Assembly (NCBI GenBank): GCA_009885185.1
Contig: VFLF01000035.1
Span: forward strand, 1 to 7,768
Source: Nitrosomonadales bacterium
Lineage (GTDB): Bacteria; Pseudomonadota; Gammaproteobacteria; Burkholderiales; SG8-41
Reading direction: 5' to 3'
DNA: 7,768 nucleotides
Shown here: in pieces, positions 1-6,736 of the stretch
Layout of the letters: each line of letters opens with the position of its first letter
How positions within the stretch are numbered: position 1 is the first letter of the stretch
Notes under the pieces: generated by a model
The model's database searches: none
What the model was told of the DNA's origin: nothing
What the model saw: only the letters and a program-made list of their open reading frames with translations
Translations under genes and position numbers: made by a program

Positions 1-663
1 CTCGCGCGCGCGCGCGATCTCCAGCACCACGTCGTAGGTAATGCCCGGCAGCACCCGGTTATCTTTCGGCGGCGCCAGCAACACGCCGTTTTTCACCACG
101 AACACATTGCTGGCGGATGCCTCGGTGAGTTTGCCGTCGCGAAACAGGATCGTCTCCACCGCGCCGGCATCCACTGCCATCTGGCGCAGCAGACAGTTGC
201 CGAGCAGCGACACCGATTTGACATCGCATTTCAACCAACGGAAATCCTCCGCGGTAATCGCCGGCACGCCGTGGTCGATTTGTTCGCGCGAGGGCGTGGT
301 GAGCGGGCCGGACATCATGAATATCGTTTGCTTGACGTCCTTGGGGAACGCGTGATCGCGCTTGGCGACGCCGCGCGTGACTTGCAGGTACACCGATTGA
401 TCGTCGCCGGCGCTGGCGTTTTTGGCGATGAGGTCGGTCATTAACTGCGTCCACTGCGCATCGGTTAGCGGATTGGCGAGCCGTATGCCGTCGAGGCTGT
501 ACTGCAAACGCCGCAGATGCTCCGCCATGCGAAACGGACGCCGCGAGTACACCGGCACTACTTCGTACACGCCGTCGCCGAAAATAAAACCGCGGTCGAG
601 CGGCGATATGCGGGCTTCTTCCAGCGGCATGAATTCGCCATTCAGATAAACGATCTCGCTCAT
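1..663 (-). CDS. dat: D-amino-acid (D-alanine) aminotransferase, C-terminal part missing
   Basis: PLP-dependent fold-type IV aminotransferase that interconverts D-alanine and D-glutamate with their 2-oxo acids in the cytoplasm, supplying D-amino acids for peptidoglycan. I translated 221 residues from ATG at 663; the frame is open to base 1, so roughly the last 60 residues of a family normally about 285 long lie outside the window. Visible family signs are the N-terminal YLNGEFMPLEEA, the DRGFIFGDGVYE block (residues 23-34), the DVKSVSLLGN block whose Lys149 should be the PLP Schiff-base lysine, and LTEASASNVF (179-188) with the conserved Glu181. AGGA lies about 6 nt before the ATG. The gene starts 18 bp after the dacA stop, so the two are almost certainly co-transcribed. 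A branched-chain aminotransferase (IlvE) shares the fold, but the short DRGFIFGDGVYE type and the dacA neighbour favour Dat. Confidence 0.9.
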   Translation of the reverse strand, partial: MSEIVYLNGEFMPLEEARISPLDRGFIFGDGVYEVVPVYSRRPFRMAEHLRRLQYSLDGIRLANPLTDAQWTQLMTDLIAKNASAGDDQSVYLQVTRGVAKRDHAFPKDVKQTIFMMSGPLTTPSREQIDHGVPAITAEDFRWLKCDVKSVSLLGNCLLRQMAVDAGAVETILFRDGKLTEASASNVFVVKNGVLLAPPKDNRVLPGITYDVVLEIARARE

Positions 664-669
664 TCGATC

Positions 670-691
670 CTCATTGAAAGCTCATTGAAAA
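670..691 (-). repeat. 11-nt tandem duplication at the dacA/dat junction
   Basis: On the minus strand TTTTCAATGAG (691-681) is followed directly by CTTTCAATGAG (680-670). The copies differ only in the first base. The first copy contains the last Gln codon and TGA stop of dacA; the second ends in GAGG, which contributes to the ribosome-binding site of dat. It looks like a small slippage duplication that set the present spacing of the two genes. Confidence 0.7.
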
Positions 692-1836
692 TACAGACGG
701 GCCGCATCCCATGCGCGGCCGAAAATGCCCGCCACCGGCACATCTTCCAATGCTGTCACTGGTAGCGTGTGATACGGTTTGCCGTTGAGTTCCAGTTTCA
801 GCGTGCCGAGGGTCTGGCCGGTGCGCACGGGGGCGAGCAGCGGTTGCGTGGTTTCGATTTTCGCCTGAAGCTTACCTGCGTTGCCCTTGGGCACGGTGAC
901 ATACAGGCCGCCGGCGAAGCCGATTTTCACGTTGTTGAGCGTGCCTTTCCACACCCGCGGGGTCGCGGCGGCCTGATTCGCTTCATACAGGCGCACGGTG
1001 TCGAAATTCTGGTAACCGTAATTCAGCAGCTTCTGGCTTTCAGCGGCGCGCGCCGCGTCCGACGTGGTGCCCAGCACCACCGAGATCAGCCGCCGCTTGT
1101 CGCGGATGGCGGAACTGATCAGGCAATAACCCGCCGCCTCGGTGTGGCCGGTCTTGACGCCATCGACGCTGGCGTCGCGCCACAACAGCCGGTTGCGATT
1201 GGCCTGCGTGATGTTGTTGTAGCTGTATTCTTTTTGCGCATACAGCGGGTAGTGCTCAGGATAATCGCGGATCAGCGCGGCTGTCAGTTGCGCCAGATCG
1301 CGCGCGGTGGTGGTGTGCTTGGGTTCGGGCAGTCCGGTGGAATTAACGAAATTCGTGGCGGTGAGTCCCATGCGCTTGGCTTCGCGATTCATCAGTACGA
1401 CAAAGGCCTCTTCAGAGCCGCCGATGGCCTCGGCGAGCGCGATGGTGGCGTCGTTGCCGGACTGGATAATCATGCCGCGCATCAGTTCATTCACCGTGAC
1501 AGGGATGTCGGTCTGGATAAACATGCGCGAACCGGTGGCCTTGCGCGCCTTGTCCGACACGGGAATCACCTGCTCCGGCTTGAGTTTCTTTTGCTTGAGC
1601 GCTTCGAATACCAGATAAGCCGTCATCAGCTTGGTGAGCGACGCCGGCTCAAAGCGTTCGTCGTGCTGATAGCCGGTGATGAGTTGGCCGCTTTGCATGT
1701 CGAGCAATACCCACGCGCGCGCGGCGATTTGCGACGGCGGCGTATCGGCGGCAAGGGTCGGCGGCACGGCCAGCGTGCATACCGCGGCGCAGATCAATAG
1801 CAGTCGGAGCAGCAGGGAAAGGAGTCGTTTCAGCAT
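682..1836 (-). CDS. dacA: D-alanyl-D-alanine carboxypeptidase (PBP5/6 type, peptidase S11)
   Basis: Penicillin-binding protein that removes the terminal D-Ala from peptidoglycan pentapeptides in the periplasm, limiting cross-linking. The 384 residues show a signal peptide (MLKR, then a Leu-rich core to about residue 22, with probable cleavage after the LAA near 28-30). The three serine-transpeptidase motifs follow: SLTK at 66-69 (nucleophile Ser66, Lys69), SGN at 126-128 and KTG at 228-230. A C-terminal PBP5_C-type beta domain ends in an amphipathic stretch (GIFGRAWDAARLYF) that fits the usual membrane-anchoring helix. Length is normal for DacA/DacC. ATG at 1836 is the only plausible start, because no in-frame GTG or TTG lies between it and the upstream gene. 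No Shine-Dalgarno sequence is visible, and a perfect TATAAT lies 6 nt before the ATG. It lies 35 bp after the zinc-finger gene and 18 bp before dat. Which of DacA, DacC or DacD it matches cannot be told apart here. Confidence 0.95.
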   Translation of the reverse strand: MLKRLLSLLLRLLLICAAVCTLAVPPTLAADTPPSQIAARAWVLLDMQSGQLITGYQHDERFEPASLTKLMTAYLVFEALKQKKLKPEQVIPVSDKARKATGSRMFIQTDIPVTVNELMRGMIIQSGNDATIALAEAIGGSEEAFVVLMNREAKRMGLTATNFVNSTGLPEPKHTTTARDLAQLTAALIRDYPEHYPLYAQKEYSYNNITQANRNRLLWRDASVDGVKTGHTEAAGYCLISSAIRDKRRLISVVLGTTSDAARAAESQKLLNYGYQNFDTVRLYEANQAAATPRVWKGTLNNVKIGFAGGLYVTVPKGNAGKLQAKIETTQPLLAPVRTGQTLGTLKLELNGKPYHTLPVTALEDVPVAGIFGRAWDAARLYFQ

Positions 1837-1842
1837 CGCGCG

Positions 1843-1848
1843 ATTATA
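1843..1848 (-). promoter_or_regulatory. Candidate -10 box for dacA (possible leaderless start)
   Basis: A perfect TATAAT on the minus strand is followed by CGCGCG and then the dacA ATG. A transcript starting about 7 nt after the hexamer would begin at or beside the A of the ATG. The hexamer 17 nt upstream is CACCCG, a poor -35, and no TG extension is present, so the promoter rests on the -10 alone. Confidence 0.4.
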
Positions 1849-1871
1849 CGTCGCGTGGCGTGCGGCGGGTG

Positions 1872-2063
1872 CTACCGGTCTTTGCCCCGCTCAAGGTAGC
1901 GCTGCATCGCGGCGCGCATGACCACCAGATTGTTCTGGAAATTGCGGCAGCCGGCGCAGACGTACAGGTGCAGGCGCAGCCCGAACCTTTCAGCGAAAGT
2001 CAGCGCGTGGTCGTGCCGGTGCGAAATCGCTTCGGCCGCCTCTTTGCACGTGAGCAATTTCAT
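1872..2063 (-). CDS. Small zinc-finger anti-sigma factor (zf-HC2 type, soluble)
   Basis: 63-residue protein encoded directly after the sigma factor gene; its ATG overlaps the sigma TGA (ATGA), a sign of translational coupling. It carries the His-x3-Cys-x2-Cys signature of zinc-binding anti-sigma (ZAS) proteins: His32, Cys36 and Cys39, with Cys6 at the position of the fourth ligand. The role inferred from the family is to hold the partner sigma factor inactive, possibly releasing it when zinc or thiol state changes. Unlike many zf-HC2 anti-sigma factors it has no membrane segment or periplasmic domain, so it would sense a cytoplasmic signal. The C-terminal half (QNNLVVMRAAMQRYLERGKDR region) is probably helical and could contact the sigma factor. 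It could also be a non-inhibitory accessory protein; sigma binding is not shown by sequence. Confidence 0.8.
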   Translation of the reverse strand: MKLLTCKEAAEAISHRHDHALTFAERFGLRLHLYVCAGCRNFQNNLVVMRAAMQRYLERGKDR

Positions 2064-2617
2064 TGTTTACCGAACCATTTCATTTCAAGGCACTCTCGAA
2101 GCGAGAGCCGTGCCCGGTGCAGCATGACCCAGCAGTTCGTCGTTGAGATGTCGAGTTCCTTACAGATCTCTTCGGTGGGCAATTCCATCACCTCGCGCAG
2201 CATAAAGGCGCGGGCGGTCTTGGCGGGCATGTTCTTCGCGCACGCCTCGAAAACCGCCATGAACGCCTTGTTTTCCAGCGCTTTGTCAGGATCGCCCCAG
2301 TCGGACGGCGGCTGCCGCCAGTGGCCGTTTTCCAGAAACAGCGCATCGACCGCCTCGGACTCGCCCTGATCGCTGTCGCCCGAGACCAGCGGTTGCTCGC
2401 GCGACTGGCGGCGGATGTGATCAATGATTTTGTGCTTGAGGATGCCGGTGAGCCAAGTTTTCACCGACGACTTTCCGCCGAACCGGTCCCACCCTTCCAG
2501 CGCGGCAATCAGGGTGTCCTGCACCGCGTCTTCGGCCGCGCCCGCGTCGCGCAATTGCAATGACGCGTAGCGCAGCAGGTAGGCGCGATGCGGCTCGATC
2601 TCGTTGGTAGGGGGCAT
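2060..2617 (-). CDS. ECF-type RNA polymerase sigma-70 family factor
   Basis: 185-residue alternative sigma factor with only regions 2 and 4. Region 2 covers about residues 8-72: AEDAVQDTLIAAL (28-40) is the core-binding helix, and KTWLTGILKHKIIDHIRR (53-70) matches the -10 recognition part. A long acidic linker follows (about 78-115, with DSDQGESEAVD). Region 4 covers about 118-178; ELPTEEICKELDISTTNCWVMLHRAR (145-170 region) is the helix-turn-helix that reads the -35. The ATG at 2617 is preceded in frame by a TAG stop 3 nt upstream, so the start is fixed; AGGG lies too close to the ATG to be a normal ribosome-binding site. It overlaps the zinc-finger gene by 4 nt. I recall a proteobacterial sigma family of this layout (TIGR02943) next to a small zinc-finger protein; membership was not tested. 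The target regulon is unknown. Confidence 0.9.
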   Translation of the reverse strand: MPPTNEIEPHRAYLLRYASLQLRDAGAAEDAVQDTLIAALEGWDRFGGKSSVKTWLTGILKHKIIDHIRRQSREQPLVSGDSDQGESEAVDALFLENGHWRQPPSDWGDPDKALENKAFMAVFEACAKNMPAKTARAFMLREVMELPTEEICKELDISTTNCWVMLHRARLSLRECLEMKWFGKQ

Positions 2618-2662
2618 ACCCTAAATTATTTGTTTAAAAACAGATACTTAATATTATTTTTC
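2618..2662 (-). promoter_or_regulatory. AT-rich upstream region of the sigma factor gene
   Basis: About 40 bp of almost pure A/T stand out against the GC-rich surroundings, on the sigma-gene side of the divergent intergenic region. On the minus strand a TAATTT ends 5 nt before the ATG with TTAAGT 17 nt further upstream. TAATAT and AATAAT further upstream are equally possible -10 boxes. A promoter here is very likely; its exact position is not determined. Confidence 0.45.
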
Positions 2663-2673
2663 TGAATGCGGCT

Positions 2674-2701
2674 CTTGAATTCAAAACGCCCGCGCCCATA
2701 T
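2674..2701 (+). promoter_or_regulatory. Sigma-32 (RpoH) heat-shock promoter of hsp20
   Basis: CTTGAA at 2674-2679 is a perfect sigma-32 -35 core. After a 14-nt spacer comes GCCCATAT at 2694-2701, which matches the consensus CCCCATnT at 7 of 8 positions. Known sigma-32 promoters such as groE use a spacer of about 13-14 nt. Transcription would start near 2708, leaving a leader of about 45 nt before the hsp20 ATG. The position directly in front of a small heat-shock gene makes chance unlikely. Confidence 0.8.
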
Positions 2702-2752
2702 TCAACGCATCGGCGCAACCACAAGCGCGCCTCAATCATTGGAGAAAATGTC

Positions 2753-3178
2753 ATGGTAAATATAACCCGTTTTGCACCCTTGGACGATGCATTCAATCAA
2801 CTGCTTCGTGGCTTCGTGGTGAAGCCGGTGGCGCTGGACGAGCAGGAGCCGGCGGTAAAGTTTCGTGTCGATATCGCCGAAAGCGACAAGGCGTATACCC
2901 TGTACGCGGACTTGCCGGGTATTAAGAAAGACGATATCCAGATCGCTATCGACGGCGACCAGGTAACGATCAGCGCGCAGAGCAAGACGGAAAAAACCGT
3001 CAAGGACGGCGAGCGAGCGTTACGCGCCGAACGCTATACCGGCAAGTATTACCGTGCGTTCGCCCTGGGCAGCGCGATCGATGAAGACACGGCGCAGGCG
3101 AAATACGCCGACGGCGTGCTGGAACTGACGTTGCCGAAAAAAGCGGCGGTGGCGGCGAAGCGCATCACCATTCAATAA
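2753..3178 (+). CDS. Small heat-shock protein, Hsp20/alpha-crystallin family
   Basis: ATP-independent holdase chaperone that binds unfolding proteins in the cytoplasm and keeps them refoldable by DnaK/ClpB. The 141 residues comprise a short N-terminal arm (1-35), an alpha-crystallin domain from about 36 to 130 with VDIAESDKAYTLYADLPGIKKDDI and the family motif YADGVLELTLPK (118-129), and a C-terminal I-x-I motif (ITI, 138-140) used in oligomer assembly. I chose ATG 2753 because GGAG lies 8 nt upstream. An in-frame ATG at 2666 would add 29 unlike residues but lies upstream of the heat-shock promoter -35, so it cannot be used from that transcript. The gene is a single unit, with its own sigma-32 promoter before it and an intrinsic terminator after it. 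It is divergent from the sigma factor gene. Confidence 0.93.
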   Translation: MVNITRFAPLDDAFNQLLRGFVVKPVALDEQEPAVKFRVDIAESDKAYTLYADLPGIKKDDIQIAIDGDQVTISAQSKTEKTVKDGERALRAERYTGKYYRAFALGSAIDEDTAQAKYADGVLELTLPKKAAVAAKRITIQ

Positions 3179-3193
3179 CGGTTTATCAGCCAC

Positions 3194-3236
3194 AAAAAAG
3201 CAGCGGGGCGGCAGGAACGCGCCCCGCTGTTTTTTT
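3194..3236 (+). terminator. Intrinsic terminator after hsp20
   Basis: CAGCGGGGCG (3201-3210) pairs perfectly with CGCCCCGCTG (3220-3229) around a 9-nt loop, followed directly by seven T (3230-3236). Six A upstream (3194-3199) make it partly symmetrical. It separates the heat-shock unit from argB. Confidence 0.93.
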
Positions 3237-4188
<952 letters not shown>

Positions 4189-4205
4189 TCGGGCGCCAAC
4201 GATTC

Positions 4206-4862
4206 ATGCCACAGGGCGCCGCATGGATATTCGATCTCGACAATACGCTGCACAATGCTACGGCGCATATATTTCCGCGCATCAATCGCGCCATGACACA
4301 ATATGTGCAGACGCATTTGAATCTGAGCGAGACCGACGCCAATGCGCTGCGCCAATCGTACTGGCGGCGTTACGGCGCGACGATATTGGGCTTGATACGC
4401 CATCACGACACCGATCCGGCGCATTTTCTGTGGCACACGCATCAATTTCCCGATTTGCACAACGTATTGGTGGCCGAACCGATGTTGCGCTCGACGTTGA
4501 GGCGGTTGCCGGGGCGCAAATTCGTGTTCTCCAACGCGCCGGTGCACTACGCGCACGCGGTGCTGCGCGCGCTCGGCATCATAGACCTGTTCGCGGATGT
4601 CTACACTATCGAGCACACGCGCTACCGGCCCAAGCCGGATACGTTTGGATTTCTGCGTCTGTGCCGCAGTCACCACTTGCGTCCGCGACGCTGTATCATG
4701 GTCGAGGACAATCTGGACAACCTGCGCACGGCCAAGCGATTGGGGATGAAAACCGTGTGGGTCAGCAGCGCGAGCGTGTTATGCGGCCGGGCGCCGGGAT
4801 ACGTGGATCAGACCGTGCGCAGCGTGGCGCGGTTGCCCGACATGCTGGTACGGTTACAGTAG
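4206..4862 (+). CDS. HAD-family hydrolase, pyrimidine 5'-nucleotidase-like
   Basis: Haloacid dehalogenase-type phosphatase, probably dephosphorylating pyrimidine nucleoside monophosphates in the cytoplasm (yeast Sdt1-like subfamily). All four HAD motifs are present (218 residues from ATG 4206): DLDNTL at 10-15 with nucleophile Asp10 and Asp12; FSNAP at 107-111 with Ser109; the Lys of RPKPDTF at 143; and VEDN with Glu167 and Asp168. A helical cap covers about 20-95. An alternative TTG start at 4185 would overlap the argB stop (TTGA) and add seven residues. I prefer the ATG, which puts the DLD motif near residue 10 as usual; neither start has a clear ribosome-binding site. The substrate is inferred from the subfamily pattern and could be another phosphate. 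The gene lies between argB and slmA, an arrangement I recall from other betaproteobacteria. Confidence 0.88.
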   Translation: MPQGAAWIFDLDNTLHNATAHIFPRINRAMTQYVQTHLNLSETDANALRQSYWRRYGATILGLIRHHDTDPAHFLWHTHQFPDLHNVLVAEPMLRSTLRRLPGRKFVFSNAPVHYAHAVLRALGIIDLFADVYTIEHTRYRPKPDTFGFLRLCRSHHLRPRRCIMVEDNLDNLRTAKRLGMKTVWVSSASVLCGRAPGYVDQTVRSVARLPDMLVRLQ

Positions 4863-4891
4863 AGCAATAGGAAAATAGAGGAACAACGAGC

Positions 4892-5476
4892 GTGGCAAGA
4901 ACCGGAGATCGCAAGAACCAGATTTTGCAGACGCTGGCGCAGATGCTGGAAAAGCCCGCGGCGGAAAGAGTCACCACCGCCGCGCTGGCCAAGCGGCTGG
5001 ATGTGTCTGAGGCCGCGCTGTATCGGCATTTTACCGGCAAGGCGCAGATGTTCGAGGGGCTGATCGATTTTATCGAAGGCACGTTGTTCGCGCTCATCAA
5101 CAAGATCACCAGCGACGAAAAAAGCGGCCTGCGCCAGGTGGAAGCCGTGATCGGCGTGATGCTTGGCTTTGCACAGAAAAACCGCGGCATGACGCGCGTG
5201 CTGATCGGCGATGCGCTGGTCAACGAAGACGAAAAGCTGCAACAGCGCATCAACCAGTTGCACGAGAGGCTGGAGGCCACGGTGCGCCAATCGCTGCGCT
5301 TTGCGGTGACGCAAAACGAAATCGTGCAGGACGCCGACCTCGGCGCGCAGGCGAACCTGTGCATGGGCTTCGTCATCGGTCGCTGGCATCAGTTCGCCAA
5401 GAGCGGCTTTAAGCGCGACCCGACGGAAATGTGGGGCGTGCAGTGGAAACAGTTAATGGAAGGCGTGCTGGCGTGA
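4892..5476 (+). CDS. slmA: Nucleoid occlusion factor SlmA (TetR family)
   Basis: DNA-binding protein that, when bound at specific chromosomal sites, disrupts FtsZ polymers so that the septum does not form over the nucleoid. The 194 residues have the length and layout of SlmA. An N-terminal TetR helix-turn-helix spans about 8-55, with VTTAALAKRLDVSEAALYRHF (27-47 region) very close to the Escherichia coli sequence. Then come the segments MFEGLIDFIEGTLFALIN, GFAQKNRGMTRVLIGDAL and LQQRINQLHERLEA, which also align with SlmA. The start is GTG at 4892, with GAGGA about 9 nt upstream; ARTGDRKNQILQ fits the usual N-terminus. It follows the HAD gene by 29 bp and precedes an unknown gene by 31 bp. No palindromic SlmA-binding site was noticed in the window. 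Confidence 0.93.
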   Translation: MARTGDRKNQILQTLAQMLEKPAAERVTTAALAKRLDVSEAALYRHFTGKAQMFEGLIDFIEGTLFALINKITSDEKSGLRQVEAVIGVMLGFAQKNRGMTRVLIGDALVNEDEKLQQRINQLHERLEATVRQSLRFAVTQNEIVQDADLGAQANLCMGFVIGRWHQFAKSGFKRDPTEMWGVQWKQLMEGVLA

Positions 5477-5507
5477 GCGCGGCGCCGATCATCATAAGGG
5501 GGATGCC

Positions 5508-5873
5508 ATGACAACCATGACGACGGAACAAATAGCGGAACTGCTGCTCGGCATTGCGCGTTCGCAACTGGCGATGGCCGATGGGATGGAAAGCGCGAAG
5601 TCCGGATTCAAATCCACCCATCTGCGTGGCATGGTGGAAAGCGCGGCGCGCATCAAGGTGAATCGACCGGTGTCGCTGGCGGATTTTCCTTCACGGCTGT
5701 TGTTGCAAATGCTGGGGCGTAACGCGCCGACGCTGGAGGATGTGGTGGAAGACCTGAATGCGCTGGTGGGTGCTGGCGCCGGTGGTGCTGGTGCGGGTGG
5801 TGCGGTTGCCGGCGCAGGCACCGAAGAACTCGAAAGCCTCGGCATCACGGCCTCTCTCGACATGACGAAGTAG
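5508..5873 (+). CDS. Unrecognised protein with Gly/Ala-rich segment
   Basis: 121 residues; I do not recognise the family. The start is well supported: AAGGGGGA ends about 4 nt before ATG 5508. There is no signal peptide, membrane segment, Cys or metal motif. Residues 7-86 are probably mostly helical, with several amphipathic stretches (EQIAELLLGIARSQLAMADGM; LADFPSRLLLQMLGRN; TLEDVVEDLNALV). Residues 88-104 contain only Gly and Ala plus one Val and look like a flexible linker, followed by a short conserved-looking tail (TEELESLGITASLDMTK). It is the last gene of the argB-slmA run, 31 bp after slmA. The mix of helices, linker and short tail suggests a small protein that binds a partner, but this is only a guess from shape. 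Codon use and GC look like those of its neighbours, so recent transfer is not indicated. Confidence 0.75.
   Translation: MTTMTTEQIAELLLGIARSQLAMADGMESAKSGFKSTHLRGMVESAARIKVNRPVSLADFPSRLLLQMLGRNAPTLEDVVEDLNALVGAGAGGAGAGGAVAGAGTEELESLGITASLDMTK
5769..5819 (+). repeat. Imperfect GGT/GCN/GGN triplet repeat within the unknown gene
   Basis: 51 bp coding for alternating Gly and Ala (residues 88-104), built from degenerate copies of GGTGCTGGNGCN and GGTGGTGC. Such tracts arise by replication slippage and can vary in length between strains without changing frame. Confidence 0.75.
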
Positions 5874-5888
5874 CGGGGAAGCTGCTTC

Positions 5889-6638
5889 CTACCGCGTCGC
5901 GCACACCGCGCACACCGGATCTTTTTTCAGCGAAATCGCGCGGATGTCCATGGTCAGCGCATCCAGCAGCAGGAGGCGGCCCGCCAAGGTCTTGCCCGCG
6001 CCGGTTAATATTTTCAGCGCCTCGGCGGCTTGCATGCAGCCGACGATGCCGGTCAGCGGCGCAAACACGCCCATCACCGCGCAGCGCACTTCCTCGCTTT
6101 GCGCGTCTTCGGGAAACAGGCAGGCGTAGCACGGCGCGGAGTCGTCGCGCATATCGAACACCGAAACCTGCCCGTCAAAGCGCACGCCCGCGCCCGACAC
6201 CAGCGGTTTATGGTGCGCGACACAGGCGCGATTCACCGCGTGGCGCGTGGCGAAGTTGTCGCAGCCGTCGAGCACCACGTCGGTTTTGGCCACCAGCGCA
6301 TCCAGCGCCGCGCCGGCGACGCGCTCCTGGATCAGTTCAAATTGGATATCCGGGTTGATCGCACGCAGCGTGTCACGCGCGGATTCGACCTTGGAGCGAC
6401 CGATAGCCTCGGTGCGATGCACGATCTGCCGCTGCAAATTGGTGAGATCCACCACGTCGTCGTCACATAAAGTGATGGTGCCCACGCCCGCCGACGCGAG
6501 ATATAGTGCGATGGGAGAACCGAGTCCGCCTGCGCCGATCACCAGCGCGCGCGCCGCGCGCAGCTTTTCCTGGCCCTCGACGCCAATCTCCGGCAGCAAG
6601 ATGTGGCGGCTGTAACGCAGCAGTTGTTCGTCGTTCAT
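5889..6638 (-). CDS. moeB: Molybdopterin-synthase adenylyltransferase (MoeB/ThiF/HesA family)
   Basis: E1-like enzyme that adenylates the C-terminal glycine of a ubiquitin-like sulfur carrier (MoaD in molybdopterin synthesis, possibly ThiS for thiamine) with ATP. The 249 residues have the usual length and order: RYSRHILLPEIG at 8-19; the nucleotide-binding loop GAGGLGS at 35-41; CDDDVVDLTNLQRQ at 58-71 with the catalytic Asp/Asn/Arg residues; LDGCDNFATR at 123-132; a zinc site from CYAC (170, 173) and CAVC (243, 246); and Cys186 in the mobile crossover loop. It has no C-terminal rhodanese domain. The ATG at 6638 gives the family N-terminus (MNDEQLLRYSRH), but only a weak GAG precedes it. It follows ctpA on the same strand with a terminator between them. 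MoeB and ThiF cannot be separated firmly by sequence; no moaD or thiS lies in the window. Confidence 0.92.
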   Translation of the reverse strand: MNDEQLLRYSRHILLPEIGVEGQEKLRAARALVIGAGGLGSPIALYLASAGVGTITLCDDDVVDLTNLQRQIVHRTEAIGRSKVESARDTLRAINPDIQFELIQERVAGAALDALVAKTDVVLDGCDNFATRHAVNRACVAHHKPLVSGAGVRFDGQVSVFDMRDDSAPCYACLFPEDAQSEEVRCAVMGVFAPLTGIVGCMQAAEALKILTGAGKTLAGRLLLLDALTMDIRAISLKKDPVCAVCATR

Positions 6639-6664
6639 GGCGCTCGGCAGTGCGCTCTCGCGCA

Positions 6665-6704
6665 GAAAAAAACAACGCCCGGCCGTGCAATGCTCGACCG
6701 GGCG
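6665..6704 (-). terminator. Intrinsic terminator after ctpA, just before moeB
   Basis: Reading the minus strand, CGCCCGG (6704-6698) pairs with CCGGGCG (6682-6676). The stem extends inward through two CG/GC pairs broken by single mismatches to a 3-nt loop. It is followed by TTG and then seven T (6672-6666). It begins about 32 bp after the ctpA stop and its T-run ends 27 bp before the moeB ATG. Confidence 0.85.
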
Positions 6705-6736
6705 CAGAATGCTATGACGTATTTTTTAAACGATAC

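Noticed and set aside
1..16. CG dinucleotide run at the left edge as a simple repeat or Z-DNA element
   Set aside because: It encodes Ala-Arg-Ala-Arg in the dat frame and is short; nothing beyond coding is needed to explain it.
769..1800. Long plus-strand ORF (343 codons) opposite dacA
   Set aside because: The minus-strand frame contains all DacA motifs; the opposite ORF is a consequence of GC-rich codon use, and its protein is His/Arg/Gly-rich with no recognisable domain.
2643..2652. GATACTTAAT shared between 2643-2652 and 6732-6741 as a possible common regulatory site
   Set aside because: Chance 10-bp matches are expected many times within a window of this size, and both places are simply AT-rich.
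2666..2752. 29-residue N-terminal extension of Hsp20 from ATG 2666
   Set aside because: The upstream ATG precedes the sigma-32 -35 box, and the ATG at 2753 has a good ribosome-binding site and the normal family N-terminus.
4223..4870. 215-codon plus-strand ORF overlapping the HAD gene in another frame
   Set aside because: The HAD frame carries all four catalytic motifs; this frame has none.
5877..5889. Palindrome GGAAGC-T-GCTTCC between the converging unknown gene and moeB as a bidirectional terminator
   Set aside because: Only a 5-bp stem with a 3-nt loop is possible and there is no T-run on either side; too weak to call.
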